NCBI RefSeq assembly: GCF_019422935.1
Contig: NZ_JAHZCJ010000006.1
Coordinates: 62,001-126,000 of the forward strand
DNA: 64,000 nucleotides
Direction of reading: 5' to 3'
From: Desulfovibrio sp.
GTDB lineage: Bacteria; Desulfobacterota; Desulfovibrionia; Desulfovibrionales; Desulfovibrionaceae
Shown here: positions 48,867 to 58,467 of the stretch, in pieces
Position numbering within the stretch: position 1 is the first letter of the stretch
How the letters are laid out: each line of letters begins with the position of its first letter
Notes under the pieces: model-generated
Databases searched by the model: none
What the model saw: only the letters and a program-made list of their open reading frames with translations
What the model was told of the DNA's origin: nothing
Program-made: the position numbers and the translations under genes

Positions 48867-48902
48867 AAAGCCGCCGCCGACAGGCAGTCGGCAGCGGCTT
48901 TT
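48867..48902 (-). terminator. Terminator of the tolC-like/rnj transcript
   Basis: AAAGCCGCCGCCGAC and GTCGGCAGCGGCTTT form a near-perfect stem with an AGGCA loop; T-rich sequence on the minus strand follows the stem (GCTTTGCTTTTG). It lies 80 bases past the rnj stop. Confidence 0.75.
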
Positions 48903-48981
48903 GAGCTGTATTAAAACAATATGGAGAGAAGGATAATCCCTCAGCCCCGCAATAATCTGGATAGTTATCTGTAGCTTTGCC

Positions 48982-50640
48982 CTAGACTTCGCTGATGACG
49001 GGCACGACCACGGGGTCACGCTCCAGCACACGGCGGAAGAAACGCCGCAGCGAAGAACGGATGCCTTCCTGCAAGCGTCCAAGCTGACCGGGGCGGGCCG
49101 CTTCAATCTCATCCAGCACCAGGCACTTGGCGTCTTCCAGCAAGTGGCTGTAGTGCTGCTCGAACACAAAGCCTTTGGAGATCATTTCCGGCCCGTGCAG
49201 TATGCTGCCGGTTTCTGAATCAACCACCAGCACCACAATGACCATGCCTTCATCACCCAGAATGCGGCGCTCCTTGAGCACGGCGTAGCCCACATCGCCC
49301 ACGCCCTTGCCGTCCACGAGCGTACACTCGACCGGAACGCGCTGTTCCAGACGGAAGGAGTCTTTGAGCAGGGTAAGGGGCAGGCCGTCTTCCAGCAAGA
49401 TCACGTTGTCCTGCTCCACGCCGCATTCAGCAGCAAGGCGGCCATGCTTGACCAGATGCTGGTATTCGCCGTGCACAGGCACAAACAGCGTGGGCCGCAC
49501 GGCCTCAAGCATGTCGCGCAGTTCTTCGCGCTGGCCGTGGCCCGAGGCATGGATGGCGTGTACGCTTTCGTACAGCACTTCCGCACCAATGCGGTACATT
49601 TCGTTGATGAGCCGGGAGATGGCCTTGGCGTTACCGGGGATCATGCGCGAACTCATGACCACGGTATCGCCCTTACGGATCTCCAGCTGTCTGTGGCCGC
49701 CAAGCACCATACGCGACAAGGCGGAGAGCGGTTCACCCTGTGCGCCTGTTACAACAAGTACGATCTGGTCGTCCGGCAGGTCGGGTACGCCGTTGTGCGC
49801 GTTGAAAAACGAAGGCGGCAGCTTGGCAATGCCAAGATCACGAGCCATTTCGATATTGTTCGCCAGCGACTTGCCGCTGATGACCACCGTGCGCCCATGC
49901 TCGCGGGCAAGGTCAAAAACTTCCTGAATACGTTGGATATGGCTCGAAAAGAGCGTGATGACGATGCGCCCTTCGGCCTTGGCAAATATCTTGTCCAGCG
50001 AATCCTTGACCTCGCGCTCCGTGAGGGAGCGCCCCTCGCGCACGATGTTGGTGGAATCCGAAAGCAGCAGCCGTGCGCCTTCCGGCCCGGCAAAGTTGCG
50101 GAAAAGATTCAGGTCGGTGCCTGTGGTGTCGAGGGGATTCGGGTCAATCTTGAAATCGCCGCTGTGCACCACACGGCCCACGGGCGTTTCTACGCCCAGG
50201 CCAAAGCCTTCGGGAATGGAGTGACAGACAGGGAAAAAGTGGAAGGTCAGATCGCCCAGGGGCAGCACTGTATTGATATCAACGGGGCACAGCTCCACCC
50301 AGTCCAGAATCTCCCGCTCCCTGAGCTTGTGTTCCACAAGCGCCAGGGTAAAGCGTGAGCCATAAATGCGGGTGCCCTTGATTTCAGGCACAATCCAGGG
50401 CAGTGCGCCAATGTGGTCCTCATGCCCGTGCGTCAGCACAATGCCGAGCAGCTTGTCCTTGATGCCGCTGACAGCGCCAAAGTGCGGAATAACAACGTCC
50501 ACGCCAAGGTGGGCGTCGTCAGGAAACATGAGGCCGCAATCAACCATCACCACGCCGCCGGAGGTTTCCCACAGCTGACAGTTGAGGCCGATCTCTCCCA
50601 GCCCCCCGAGGGGGGTAATGTTCAAATAAGGTTCATTCAT
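48982..50640 (-). CDS. rnj: Ribonuclease J
   Basis: A metallo-beta-lactamase/beta-CASP ribonuclease with 5' exo- and endonuclease activity in RNA decay and processing; 552 aa, the normal RNase J length. The zinc motif HGHEDH is at 71-76, further ligands are in VCHSIPEG and HSGDFKIDP, beta-CASP motifs lie near LLSDSTN and FSSHIQRIQE, and HASGHGQREEL and FVPVHGEYQHL complete the active site. No clear Shine-Dalgarno is seen before the ATG. The TolC-family gene ends 42 bases upstream, so the two may be cotranscribed. Confidence 0.93.
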   Translation of the reverse strand: MNEPYLNITPLGGLGEIGLNCQLWETSGGVVMVDCGLMFPDDAHLGVDVVIPHFGAVSGIKDKLLGIVLTHGHEDHIGALPWIVPEIKGTRIYGSRFTLALVEHKLREREILDWVELCPVDINTVLPLGDLTFHFFPVCHSIPEGFGLGVETPVGRVVHSGDFKIDPNPLDTTGTDLNLFRNFAGPEGARLLLSDSTNIVREGRSLTEREVKDSLDKIFAKAEGRIVITLFSSHIQRIQEVFDLAREHGRTVVISGKSLANNIEMARDLGIAKLPPSFFNAHNGVPDLPDDQIVLVVTGAQGEPLSALSRMVLGGHRQLEIRKGDTVVMSSRMIPGNAKAISRLINEMYRIGAEVLYESVHAIHASGHGQREELRDMLEAVRPTLFVPVHGEYQHLVKHGRLAAECGVEQDNVILLEDGLPLTLLKDSFRLEQRVPVECTLVDGKGVGDVGYAVLKERRILGDEGMVIVVLVVDSETGSILHGPEMISKGFVFEQHYSHLLEDAKCLVLDEIEAARPGQLGRLQEGIRSSLRRFFRRVLERDPVVVPVISEV

Positions 50641-50682
50641 TCGTAATCGCTTTTGGCGGCGCGGCTAAGGTCGTGCCGTCGC

Positions 50683-52116
50683 TCAACGCCGCATAAGATC
50701 AGGGTGAAATTCGCCCATGGCCACATATAATTGCGCCAGAGCGGTCAGATAATCGGCTTTCGCTCCTGTTAACGTCGCCTGAGCGGTGGTGAGCTTGGAC
50801 GAAGCGTCCAGCACGTCAAAGTTGGTGCCCACCTGCTCCTGATAACGGGCCAATGCCACATTGTATGCCTCAGTAGACTGCTCCACGCCCTTTTCCGCCA
50901 CGGTTATCCGTTTGGCGGCTTCCTGCACGGCAAGCAGTTTCGACTTGATGTCGTAGCCAACGCTGAGTTTCAGGTCTTCTTCGGCATAGCGCATCTTTGT
51001 GACCAGCCAGCCTGCCTCTTTGTCGGCATAATACGTGGTTCCCCACTGAAAAACGTCCCAGGTGGCCCGGGCGCCCACTTCCCATACGGAGCTGCGTGAA
51101 CCCCGGTCGCCCTTTTCCTGCAGATCAAGCGAATTGCCGCTCTGCGAAACATTGTAATAGGCTTCCACCTGTGGATAATAGGCGCTCTGCACGGCCTGCT
51201 GCGATTTGCCCGCGATTTCCACCGAGCGCGCCGCCATGTAAAGATCTGGCCGCTGCCGGTAGGCCGCTTCAAGGCACTGCTCCAGCGAGCGGGTAAAGGG
51301 CACATGGGCAAGAGTGCCGGTAAACTTGACCATGGCCGTGGCGGGCAGCCCCAGCAGGGTATTCAGCTTGGCAAGGCTGGTGTCGCGGCTGTTTTCGACC
51401 TGAATCAAGGTATTCTCGGCCTGACGCACGTCCACTTCTGCCTGGAGCACATCCAGCCGGGGGCGAAGCCCCACGTTAAAAAAGGCAGTGGTAATGCGCA
51501 GCTGATCCTGCAAACGGGCCAGAGCATCGCGCTGGCTACGCACGCTTTCTTCGTACCGCAGATAGTTCAGAAACTGGGTCTGAACATTTTCTGTCATGGA
51601 CAGTTCGGCATTGCGCACGGAGGCTTTATCACTGTCCGCCTGAAGGGCTGCCTTCTGGTAATTGGCCAGAAGTTGAAACCCTTGGAACACAGGCTGAGAG
51701 ATTTCCACGGCCCAGGTATATGTGCCGTTTTCCGCCGGTCTGCTACTGCTGGGCAAGGCGGGCGACGTTTTTCTTTCCTGCTTGGCGGCGGAATACGTCG
51801 TGCCAAGCTTGGGGCCAAAAGCCCCGCGCGCAGATTTGCGCGCCTCTTCAGATGACTGCCCCTGGGCTTCTTGCGAACCCAGGCTCGGATTGTGCCTCAA
51901 AGCGCGGTCCACAGCATCGGGCATGGAAACTGCCCCGGCAGGCAAAGCATTGTCCTTGCCTGAAGGCAAGGTCCTTCCGCTAAAAACCGGCACGGCGGCG
52001 CTGCCCGAGGGGCGCGCGGCAACGGAAGAATCGGCAAATGCGGTTGTGCCGCCCACAGGCCCGGCAAGCGCACCAACAACAAGAAACACGAGGCCCAGTT
52101 CAGGAATGCGTTTCAT
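50683..52116 (-). CDS. TolC family outer-membrane efflux protein
   Basis: A 477-aa outer-membrane channel subunit. The signal peptide MKRIPELGLVFLVVGALAGP ends near TTAFA. After a low-complexity linker, the two OEP repeats follow: ALRHNPSLGSQEAQGQSSEE starts the first, EAAYRQRPDLYMAARSVEIA the second, and ALARYQEQVGTNFDVLDASS is the typical C-terminal helix motif. It would form the outer exit duct for type I secretion or RND pumps. No pump gene is adjacent; the RND pair at 13779-18206 lacks its own channel. The ATG has no strong ribosome-binding site. Confidence 0.88.
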   Translation of the reverse strand: MKRIPELGLVFLVVGALAGPVGGTTAFADSSVAARPSGSAAVPVFSGRTLPSGKDNALPAGAVSMPDAVDRALRHNPSLGSQEAQGQSSEEARKSARGAFGPKLGTTYSAAKQERKTSPALPSSSRPAENGTYTWAVEISQPVFQGFQLLANYQKAALQADSDKASVRNAELSMTENVQTQFLNYLRYEESVRSQRDALARLQDQLRITTAFFNVGLRPRLDVLQAEVDVRQAENTLIQVENSRDTSLAKLNTLLGLPATAMVKFTGTLAHVPFTRSLEQCLEAAYRQRPDLYMAARSVEIAGKSQQAVQSAYYPQVEAYYNVSQSGNSLDLQEKGDRGSRSSVWEVGARATWDVFQWGTTYYADKEAGWLVTKMRYAEEDLKLSVGYDIKSKLLAVQEAAKRITVAEKGVEQSTEAYNVALARYQEQVGTNFDVLDASSKLTTAQATLTGAKADYLTALAQLYVAMGEFHPDLMRR

Positions 52117-52669
52117 ATATTTACAGACGGAATGGCTCCGCTACCTTTTAAAAATTACTTCGACCCGGATTACATACACCGCAGAAGACGTCATTGGCAA
52201 CACTTCATGGAAAAAGATAATTTTACGCAAAACTGCCAAACAGACATTCTTCCAAAGATATTTTTATTTAGTACACACTGAATAATAACTATTTTCACCT
52301 GCACTGTTTATAGAATAAAAAACTACAAAGCGTAATTCCTACGCCTTAATATACAACAAATAAAGCGAATTTCAACAATAATCAGACTTACATGCAAAAT
52401 TGAATTTCACATAAATTGCCGTATCTGTTTCAAACCCCGTCAAACAAGCTTGCAGTAAAACCCGAAATTCCCTGTCCGCGAGGAGCCGCAAGGGGATTCT
52501 AAAAAATTTCTTGAAAGTTTACCGCAGTCGTAGCATGCTGCGCAGCAGAGTCCTTGCGGGATTCCGCAGCTCCGCCGTGACGGTTGGCGCATCTTTGCGT
52601 CTGCCGTGCTGGCATTTTTTGCGGCGCACTGAAACAGACCACAGTTGTTGCGCAGATATGGAGAACCTC
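52117..52669. other. Divergent gap between the TolC-like gene and tolQ
   Basis: A 553-base gap, AT-rich between 52200 and 52440. Promoters for both directions must lie here; TTGAAT/TATCTG near 52403-52430 is a weak candidate for tol. The tolQ frame stays open back to 52511, but those residues do not resemble TolQ. Confidence 0.4.
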
Positions 52670-53365
52670 ATGGAATTCAGTTTTTTTTCGATGATCGCCC
52701 AGGCAAGCCTGGTGGCCAAGGCGGTGCTGGCGTTTCTGGTCATGATGTCCATTGCGAGCTGGGGGCTGATGATCCAGAAATTCATCGGCCTGAGCGCAGC
52801 TAACAAAAAAGCTCTCAGCGGCACGGAAAAGTTCGAGAAGGCGGCCAATCTGCGCGAAGCCGTGCAGTCCTTGGGCTCCGACCCAACTTCCCCGCTGTAC
52901 TACATCGCCCATCAGGGCGTTCTTGAATTCAACCGCTCCAAAGAACTTGGCAACAGCAGTGAAGTGGTGGTCGACAACGTTCGCCGCGCGCTGCGTCAGG
53001 GTGTGGGCACGGAACTGGCACGGCTGCAAAGCTCGCTGTCTATTCTGGCCACCTGCGCCAACACGGCCCCCTTTATCGGCCTGTTTGGCACGGTCTGGGG
53101 CATCATGAGCTCCTTCCACTCCATCGGCATGCTCAAGTCGGCCTCTCTGGCCACCGTTGCCCCCGGTATTTCGGAAGCTCTGGTTGCTACGGCCATCGGC
53201 CTGGCAGTGGCTGTTCCGGCCACCATCGGCTTCAATATCTTCATGGGCAAGCTTTCGCAGGTTGATACGCTGCTGGTGAACTTTGCCGGCGTGTTCCTCA
53301 ACCGCGTCCAGCGCGAAATCAACGCCCACCGCCCCGTGCAGCGCACGGGCGCAACGGAGATGTAG
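52670..53365 (+). CDS. tolQ: TolQ (proton channel subunit of Tol-Pal)
   Basis: A 231-aa inner-membrane protein of the MotA/TolQ/ExbB family. Three spans are seen: [20 protein letters not shown], the conserved [20 protein letters not shown], and [20 protein letters not shown]. With TolR it forms the proton channel that energises TolA during outer-membrane constriction at division. ATG 52670 is preferred because GGAG lies 6 bases before it; ATG 52658 is an alternative four codons longer. tolR follows after one base. Confidence 0.92.
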   Translation: MEFSFFSMIAQASLVAKAVLAFLVMMSIASWGLMIQKFIGLSAANKKALSGTEKFEKAANLREAVQSLGSDPTSPLYYIAHQGVLEFNRSKELGNSSEVVVDNVRRALRQGVGTELARLQSSLSILATCANTAPFIGLFGTVWGIMSSFHSIGMLKSASLATVAPGISEALVATAIGLAVAVPATIGFNIFMGKLSQVDTLLVNFAGVFLNRVQREINAHRPVQRTGATEM

Positions 53366-53366
53366 C

Positions 53367-53819
53367 ATGGGCGCTAGTGTTGGCGGCGGCAACAAGTTTG
53401 TTTCGGACATCAACGTCACGCCCTTTGTGGACGTCATGTTGGTGCTGCTGATCATCTTCATGGTGGCGACCCCCATGATGAGTCAGGGGCTGGACGTGGA
53501 TCTGCCGCAGACCAAGCAGGTGGAAGTGCTTTCCACCGAGGCCGACCACATGGTGTTGACCGTGCGCAATGACGGCAAGATGTACCTTGACGAGTACCCC
53601 GTGGACACCATGGAAGACCTTGAGGGGTACTTGCAGCGTCTGGTCAAGGAAAAGAACAAGACGCTCTTTCTGCAGGCCGACAAGGCAGTGCCTTACGGCA
53701 CCGTTGTGGAAGTCATGGGTCACATCAAGGCCGTGGGCATCGAAAAGCTCGGCGTTATCGCCGAACAGCCCGATGATGCATCGCCCAGGGGCGGCAAGCC
53801 CGCACGCGCCCGAAAATAG
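53367..53819 (+). CDS. tolR: TolR/ExbD family protein
   Basis: A 150-aa single-span protein. The span [18 protein letters not shown] carries the essential aspartate D22 (in [11 protein letters not shown]), which conducts protons with TolQ. The periplasmic domain follows with LPQTKQVEV and [18 protein letters not shown], standard for the family. The gene starts one base after the tolQ stop and ends 9 bases before the next gene. Confidence 0.92.
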   Translation: MGASVGGGNKFVSDINVTPFVDVMLVLLIIFMVATPMMSQGLDVDLPQTKQVEVLSTEADHMVLTVRNDGKMYLDEYPVDTMEDLEGYLQRLVKEKNKTLFLQADKAVPYGTVVEVMGHIKAVGIEKLGVIAEQPDDASPRGGKPARARK

Positions 53820-53828
53820 GATTGCTCT

Positions 53829-54800
53829 ATGCGCCTGGCCTCATACGTTCTTTCATTCTGCCTGCACGCAGCCATATTTTTGCTGATATGGTTCTGGCCC
53901 AGCAGCCCGCCCATCAAGCTGGACACGCCTCCAGTCATGATCAGTCTGGTTGAGGGCGCCACAGGCGGCAACCGTACCCCCTCGCCCATTCTCGGGCATA
54001 TGGGGCAGCCCGGCGATGGCCCCCTTGCGCCTACGCCGCCCGCCCCCAAGGCGGAAGTGGCCGCGCCCGAGCGCGTTGAAGTCAAAGAGCCCAAACCTGT
54101 TCCGCCGCAGCCCAAGCAGGATGCAGCGGCTGTGAAAAAGCCCGAGCCCAAGCCCGAGCCGAAACCGCAGCCCAAGCCGGAACCCAAGGAAGAAGCCAAA
54201 CCCATCGCGCAGAAAAAAGAAGACAAGCCCAAGCCCAAGGAAGAACCGCAGAAAGAAGCTCCCAAGGATCAGAAAAAGCCGGAGCCTCCCAAGGCGGACG
54301 CCAAGAAGGACGCCAAGGAATCCAAGGACGCCAAGTCCAACGTTGATCCTGTGGCAGCAGCCTTGCAACAGGCGCGCAAAGCCAGCTCGCGGGCTGATTC
54401 CGGTGACAGGGGCAATGCCGTGGAGCAGGCTCTCGCCCAGGCCCAGCGCCGTGCAGGCGGCAACAGGGGCGGCGGTGGCGGCGAAGGTGCCGGCCCCGGC
54501 GGCGGTGGTCTTGGCGATGTGTACATGGGGCAGGTCATGCTGGCGGTACGGCCCAACTGGGGCTTTACCTCGGCCAGCCGCCTGAACCTGCGCTGCATCA
54601 TCAACGTCAAGGTAGACGCGCAGGGCAAGCTGTTGCAGAATCCCGTAGTAACGCACAGTTCGGGCAATGCGCAGTTTGACGCTTCCGCAGCGAGCGCCAT
54701 TGTGCGCACTGCCAACAGCGGTCAGTTTCCTCCCCCGCCTTCAGCGGACTACGGCGACCTTGACCTTGTGTTTACGCTTGACGAACTCATGGGCCGCTAA
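53829..54800 (+). CDS. TolA/TonB-like energy transducer
   Basis: A 323-aa protein with an N-terminal membrane anchor (about residues 4-23, including the SxxxH motif SFCLH), a long Pro/Lys/Glu-rich periplasm-spanning segment (55-170), a Gly-rich hinge near 208-230 and a TonB/TolA-type C-terminal domain (about 232-323). In this position between tolR and tolB it should be the TolA equivalent, reaching Pal or TolB across the periplasm. Family members differ greatly in sequence, so a TonB function cannot be excluded. Confidence 0.82.
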   Translation: MRLASYVLSFCLHAAIFLLIWFWPSSPPIKLDTPPVMISLVEGATGGNRTPSPILGHMGQPGDGPLAPTPPAPKAEVAAPERVEVKEPKPVPPQPKQDAAAVKKPEPKPEPKPQPKPEPKEEAKPIAQKKEDKPKPKEEPQKEAPKDQKKPEPPKADAKKDAKESKDAKSNVDPVAAALQQARKASSRADSGDRGNAVEQALAQAQRRAGGNRGGGGGEGAGPGGGGLGDVYMGQVMLAVRPNWGFTSASRLNLRCIINVKVDAQGKLLQNPVVTHSSGNAQFDASAASAIVRTANSGQFPPPPSADYGDLDLVFTLDELMGR

Positions 54801-54849
54801 GGCGGCCACCTAAACGCGCAATTGGTAACGCGCGCATTCAGGAGGATAT

Positions 54850-56079
54850 ATGCCTTCCCAACCGCGCACGAACCTCAGCAGTCTTTGCATATGCTCAAGC
54901 CTCATCGCCGTGACGTTTTTTTACGTCACGGCGGTCGGGGCTTTTGCAGCTTCTGCCGCCAGTGCGGATCAAAGCACCTATGCCGGGAACATGCTGGACA
55001 AGATTATTGAAATATGGGCTCCGCCCCCGGCGCTTAAAAGCGACTTCAGGGTGCGCCTCAAGGTCACGGTCAACGGGCGTGGGCAGGTTGAAGACTGCAA
55101 GCCCGTCAAATCTTCGGGACTGGAAGCTTTTGACAGTTCGGTATGCGGCGCAGTGCAGCAAATTGGTTCTTTTGGAACACCGCCTTACGGCGCGCCCATG
55201 GACGTGCACCTGACATTCTGGAACGGTACCCCCAAGGGCAAGCCCAAGCCGGAAACCCTGAGTTCTGAGGAAGCGCTGCGGGCCGAGGTCAAGGCCAGAA
55301 ACAAGGCCGAAGCCGCGCTTGGCGACACAAGAGCCGAAGCCGCAGAAGACCGCGCCCGTGAAAGAGCCGAAGCCATTGCCAAGGCCAGCGGCAAGAACGC
55401 GCCGGAAGTAAGGCCCGCGCCGGTGGCCCCGGCACCAGCCCCCAAGGCGAATGCTGAAAGCAAGAAAAAGGGCTCAAAAGCTCCGGCCACGGCTCAGGCC
55501 GACAGCGCACCAGCCACGCAGCTTATTGGCAGGAGCAGCCCCACCGCCGCCGAATCGGCCGCTCCTGCGGCAAAGGAAAATCCGGCCCGACAGGTGGACA
55601 ATCTGCCCACATACGGCGATCCGGACGTGGAGGCCGCATCGGCTGCCGCGCCAGCACAGGCTCAGGTGCAGGCTCAGCCTAAAGCGCAGCCCCCGGCAAA
55701 AACTGATGTAGCCGCCACATCTGGTCGCGCTACGGTTGCCGCCTCCGGAACTCCAGCGTCTGGCGCGACAACGTCTGGCACGACGGCATCTGGCGCATCG
55801 GGCGTTGATCGTGTAAAATATCGGCGTGACGCGACGCGGCAGATACGCGACGCCATCCTGATCCCTGCCGAAACAGAGCCGGGAGAATACCAGACACGCC
55901 TGCGACTTACGATTTCCCCTCAAGGAGAAATCACAGATTTCAAGGTAATATCGCCCACGGGCGACAAGCTTCTTGACAAATATGTGCAGCGAGGCATACG
56001 CCGAGCAGGCAGCTTACCCCCTCCGCCCGCCGAACTTGGGGGAACGCTGGACATCACCCTTACACTGGTGCGCCGCTGA
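54850..56079 (+). CDS. Periplasmic protein with two TonB/TolA C-terminal domains
   Basis: A 409-aa exported protein (hydrophobic segment about 11-38). The first TonB_C-like domain covers about 40-135 (LKSDFRVRLKVTVNGRGQVE, SSGLEAFDSSVCGAV), then an Ala/Pro-rich linker of roughly 190 residues, then a second such domain at about 320-409 (YQTRLRLTISPQGEITDFKV, LDKYVQRGI, PPPPAELGGTLDITLTLV). The first domain has two cysteines that could form a disulfide. AGGAGG precedes the ATG. Its place between the TolA-like gene and tolB implies a role in the same envelope complex, perhaps as a second TolA arm or bridging partner; I know no name for it. Confidence 0.75.
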   Translation: MPSQPRTNLSSLCICSSLIAVTFFYVTAVGAFAASAASADQSTYAGNMLDKIIEIWAPPPALKSDFRVRLKVTVNGRGQVEDCKPVKSSGLEAFDSSVCGAVQQIGSFGTPPYGAPMDVHLTFWNGTPKGKPKPETLSSEEALRAEVKARNKAEAALGDTRAEAAEDRARERAEAIAKASGKNAPEVRPAPVAPAPAPKANAESKKKGSKAPATAQADSAPATQLIGRSSPTAAESAAPAAKENPARQVDNLPTYGDPDVEAASAAAPAQAQVQAQPKAQPPAKTDVAATSGRATVAASGTPASGATTSGTTASGASGVDRVKYRRDATRQIRDAILIPAETEPGEYQTRLRLTISPQGEITDFKVISPTGDKLLDKYVQRGIRRAGSLPPPPAELGGTLDITLTLVRR

Positions 56080-56111
56080 GGCGTGCTGCTTGAACAAGGA
56101 ATACTGACGCC

Positions 56112-57425
56112 ATGAAAAAACAGCTTCTTCTCCTGACCCTGGGGTTCTGGCTGGCTCTCGGAAGCGGGGCGCAGGCCGCCATGCGCGTGGACATTTACGG
56201 TCCGGGGCAAAACATTGTTAACCTTGCCCTGGCGGCCCCCATCAAGGGCCCCTCTGCTGAAGCGAACAGCATGGGCACCGACCTGCAAAAAATCGTGCAG
56301 GAAAACCTGAGCTTTTTGCCCTTTATGCGTCTTACCGATCCCAGAGCAGTGCTTGGCGGCGTTGTTCTGCCCGGGTATGAGCCGCCGTCCCTCGATTTCA
56401 AGCGTTTCCAGCTTGCCGGGTCGGACATTGTAGTAACCACCTACTGGCCCGAGGGCGACAGCGGCACCCGCCCCGTGCAGATCCGCGCGTTTGAAACCAA
56501 CACTGGCGGGCGTCTTTTCGGCAAGGAGTACCCCAAGGTTACTTCCAAAGACCTGCCTGAAGTGGCCGACCGCTTCTGCGCCGACCTGCTTGAAGCCCTT
56601 ACGGGCAATGGCGCCTTCTTCCGCTCCACGCTTGCCTTTGTAAAAAAGACGGGCAAGATGAGCGCCAACGTGTGGCTGGTCAAGCCCACCGGGCGCGACC
56701 TGCGGCAGATCACCAACATGCCCGGCGAATCCATGTCGCCCGCGTGGTCGCCTGACGGCCGCTTTGTGGTCTTTACCCACATTGACGAAAAATCCCATGC
56801 CCTCGGCGTGTGGGATCGCTCCAGCGGCAAAGTGCAGCGTATCCGCTTCCCTGGCAACGTGGTTATCGGCCCTGCCTTTATGCCCGACAACAAGGTTGCC
56901 GTGGCGCTTTCCAACGGCAAGTACCCTGTTATCTTCCAGCTGAACCACGTTTTCCAGAAAGAACGCGTACTTGAGCAGAACGACTCCATCAATGTTTCGC
57001 CCACATTTGACAGCACGGGCACCAAGATGGCATTTACCTCTTCACGTCTGGGCGGCCCGCAGATTTTCCTCAAGGATCTGAGCAGCGGATCGGTCACGCG
57101 CGTGAGCAAAAACGGCACGTACAACACCGAGGCCAATCTGTCGCCTGACGGAACCCTGGTGGTATACAGCCGCATGACCGACTATGGTCACCGTATTTTT
57201 GTGCAAGATATGCTTACCGGCATGGAACGTCAGGTTACTTTCGGCCCCGGCAGCGATGAACAGCCCGCTTTCTGCGCCGACAGTTACTTTATTGCGTTCT
57301 CGTCCACGCGCAGCGGTCACGGCATCTACCTGACCACCCGCCACGGCGGTGATGCGAAGCAGGTACCCACCGGCGGTGGTTCCGTGTACTTCCCGCGCTG
57401 GGGCATGCCCGGTCAGCAAAAATAG
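56112..57425 (+). CDS. tolB: Tol-Pal system beta-propeller protein TolB
   Basis: A 437-aa periplasmic protein. The signal peptide MKKQLLLLTLGFWLALGSGA ends near QAAMRV. The N-terminal domain (to about 170) is followed by a six-bladed propeller with repeated SPDGR/DSTGTKMAFTS-type blades, such as MSPAWSPDGRFVVFTHID and NLSPDGTLVVYSRM. TolB binds Pal and the TolA arm. The length fits the family. It starts 32 bases after the dual-TonB_C gene. Confidence 0.92.
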   Translation: MKKQLLLLTLGFWLALGSGAQAAMRVDIYGPGQNIVNLALAAPIKGPSAEANSMGTDLQKIVQENLSFLPFMRLTDPRAVLGGVVLPGYEPPSLDFKRFQLAGSDIVVTTYWPEGDSGTRPVQIRAFETNTGGRLFGKEYPKVTSKDLPEVADRFCADLLEALTGNGAFFRSTLAFVKKTGKMSANVWLVKPTGRDLRQITNMPGESMSPAWSPDGRFVVFTHIDEKSHALGVWDRSSGKVQRIRFPGNVVIGPAFMPDNKVAVALSNGKYPVIFQLNHVFQKERVLEQNDSINVSPTFDSTGTKMAFTSSRLGGPQIFLKDLSSGSVTRVSKNGTYNTEANLSPDGTLVVYSRMTDYGHRIFVQDMLTGMERQVTFGPGSDEQPAFCADSYFIAFSSTRSGHGIYLTTRHGGDAKQVPTGGGSVYFPRWGMPGQQK

Positions 57426-57540
57426 CTAGAAATTAACAGATAGGCCTCTTACCCGCATTTTTACTCGATTTTACGGCCCTCACGGGACGAGATGGGTAAA
57501 AAATATTTTACGAAAGTGCGTCGAAACCCCCTTCCACGCC

Positions 57541-57568
57541 TTGACAAAAATTGCGGGCCAGATACCAT
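57541..57568 (+). promoter_or_regulatory. Candidate internal promoter of pal
   Basis: A perfect TTGACA (57541-57546) and TACCAT (57563-57568, four of six) with 16-base spacing, about 90 bases before the pal ATG. It would allow the abundant lipoprotein to be made independently of the tol genes. Confidence 0.55.
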
Positions 57569-57656
57569 CTGTTATGCGAGGACGAAACGGCCTCGCGTGT
57601 GCAGAAAGGAAAGGTATCAATTTTTTTGGAGAATGAGCTGTTCAGGAGGACACACA

Positions 57657-58124
57657 ATGAAACGCTATGCTCTTATTCTCGCTCTGGTTATGGCCCTTGC
57701 CGCCGGCTTCGGTTGCGCAAAGAAAACCACCAGCGAACCCGGCTATGACGATGGCCTGACCCCCGAAATGCGTGCGGCCATCCAGCAGATCACTGACGCC
57801 CGCGTCTACTTCGCTTTCGACAAATTCGACATCAAGCCCGAATACAAAGAAATGCTGAAGACCAAGGCCGATCTGCTGAAGAAGTACTCCTCTATCCGCG
57901 TGCGCATCGAAGGCAACTGCGACGAACGCGGCACCCAGGAATACAACCTCGCCCTCGGCGAACGCCGCGCCCGCGCTTCCTACGAATACTTGGTTACGCT
58001 TGGCGTGAATCCCAGCCAGCTGGAAATGATCAGCTACGGCAAGGAAAACCCCGCCGTGCAGGGTAACAACGAAGCTTCGTGGTCCAAGAACCGCCGCGAC
58101 GACTTCCGCGTGATCGCCCACTAG
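57657..58124 (+). CDS. pal: Peptidoglycan-associated lipoprotein Pal
   Basis: A 155-aa outer-membrane lipoprotein. The signal ends at GFGC with C20 as lipidation site (Phe at -2 is unusual). The OmpA-like domain follows: VYFAFDKFDIKPEYKEML, then IEGNCDERGTQEYNLALGER, with the Asp and Arg residues that bind diaminopimelate, and a C-terminal NRRDDFRVI. It anchors the outer membrane to peptidoglycan and binds TolB. AGGAGG precedes the ATG; upstream in-frame codons to 57492 are not part of the protein. Confidence 0.95.
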   Translation: MKRYALILALVMALAAGFGCAKKTTSEPGYDDGLTPEMRAAIQQITDARVYFAFDKFDIKPEYKEMLKTKADLLKKYSSIRVRIEGNCDERGTQEYNLALGERRARASYEYLVTLGVNPSQLEMISYGKENPAVQGNNEASWSKNRRDDFRVIAH

Positions 58125-58467
58125 TCTTTTTAAGATTAGTACTGAAAGAGCCGCCTCAGGGCGGCTCTTTTTTTTGCCCTATACACGGCTCCTAAGGTTT
58201 TTTACCCGACACAACCTTGCACGCGATCTGCACCAGCACGTGGAGGGGAATGGCCTGCGTAGCCTGCACACCCTCGTTCTGCACTACACAGAAGTATTCC
58301 GTGCAAGCAGTGCCGTTCTTTCGTGCGCGACCAGTGCAATTTACCGTCGCAACGACCTGTCAGCGCAGCAAGAAAAGCACCCAACTGTTACAGATATATG
58401 ACTTTGCGCCTTGAACTTGCGGGCAGCGGCATCACAGGATACAGTGCAGGCAACAGAGGTTACCTGC
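58125..58467. other. Gap between pal and the dehydrogenase gene
   Basis: It contains the pal terminator; the remaining 290 bases hold no gene or clear signal apart from the ribosome-binding site of the next gene. Confidence 0.5.
58145..58176 (+). terminator. Terminator of the tol-pal operon
   Basis: AAAGAGCCGCC and GGCGGCTCTTT enclose a TCAG loop, followed by T residues, 20 bases after the pal stop. Confidence 0.93.

Larger units (their letters stand above)
48671..48981. other. Gap between livF and the convergent rnj gene
   Basis: A 311-base gap containing the liv terminator and the minus-strand terminator of rnj; nothing else is recognisable. Confidence 0.6.

Noticed and set aside
52511..52669. 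Longer TolQ start
   Set aside because: The extra residues are hydrophilic, Arg- and Cys-rich and unlike TolQ, whereas GGAG precedes the ATG at 52670.
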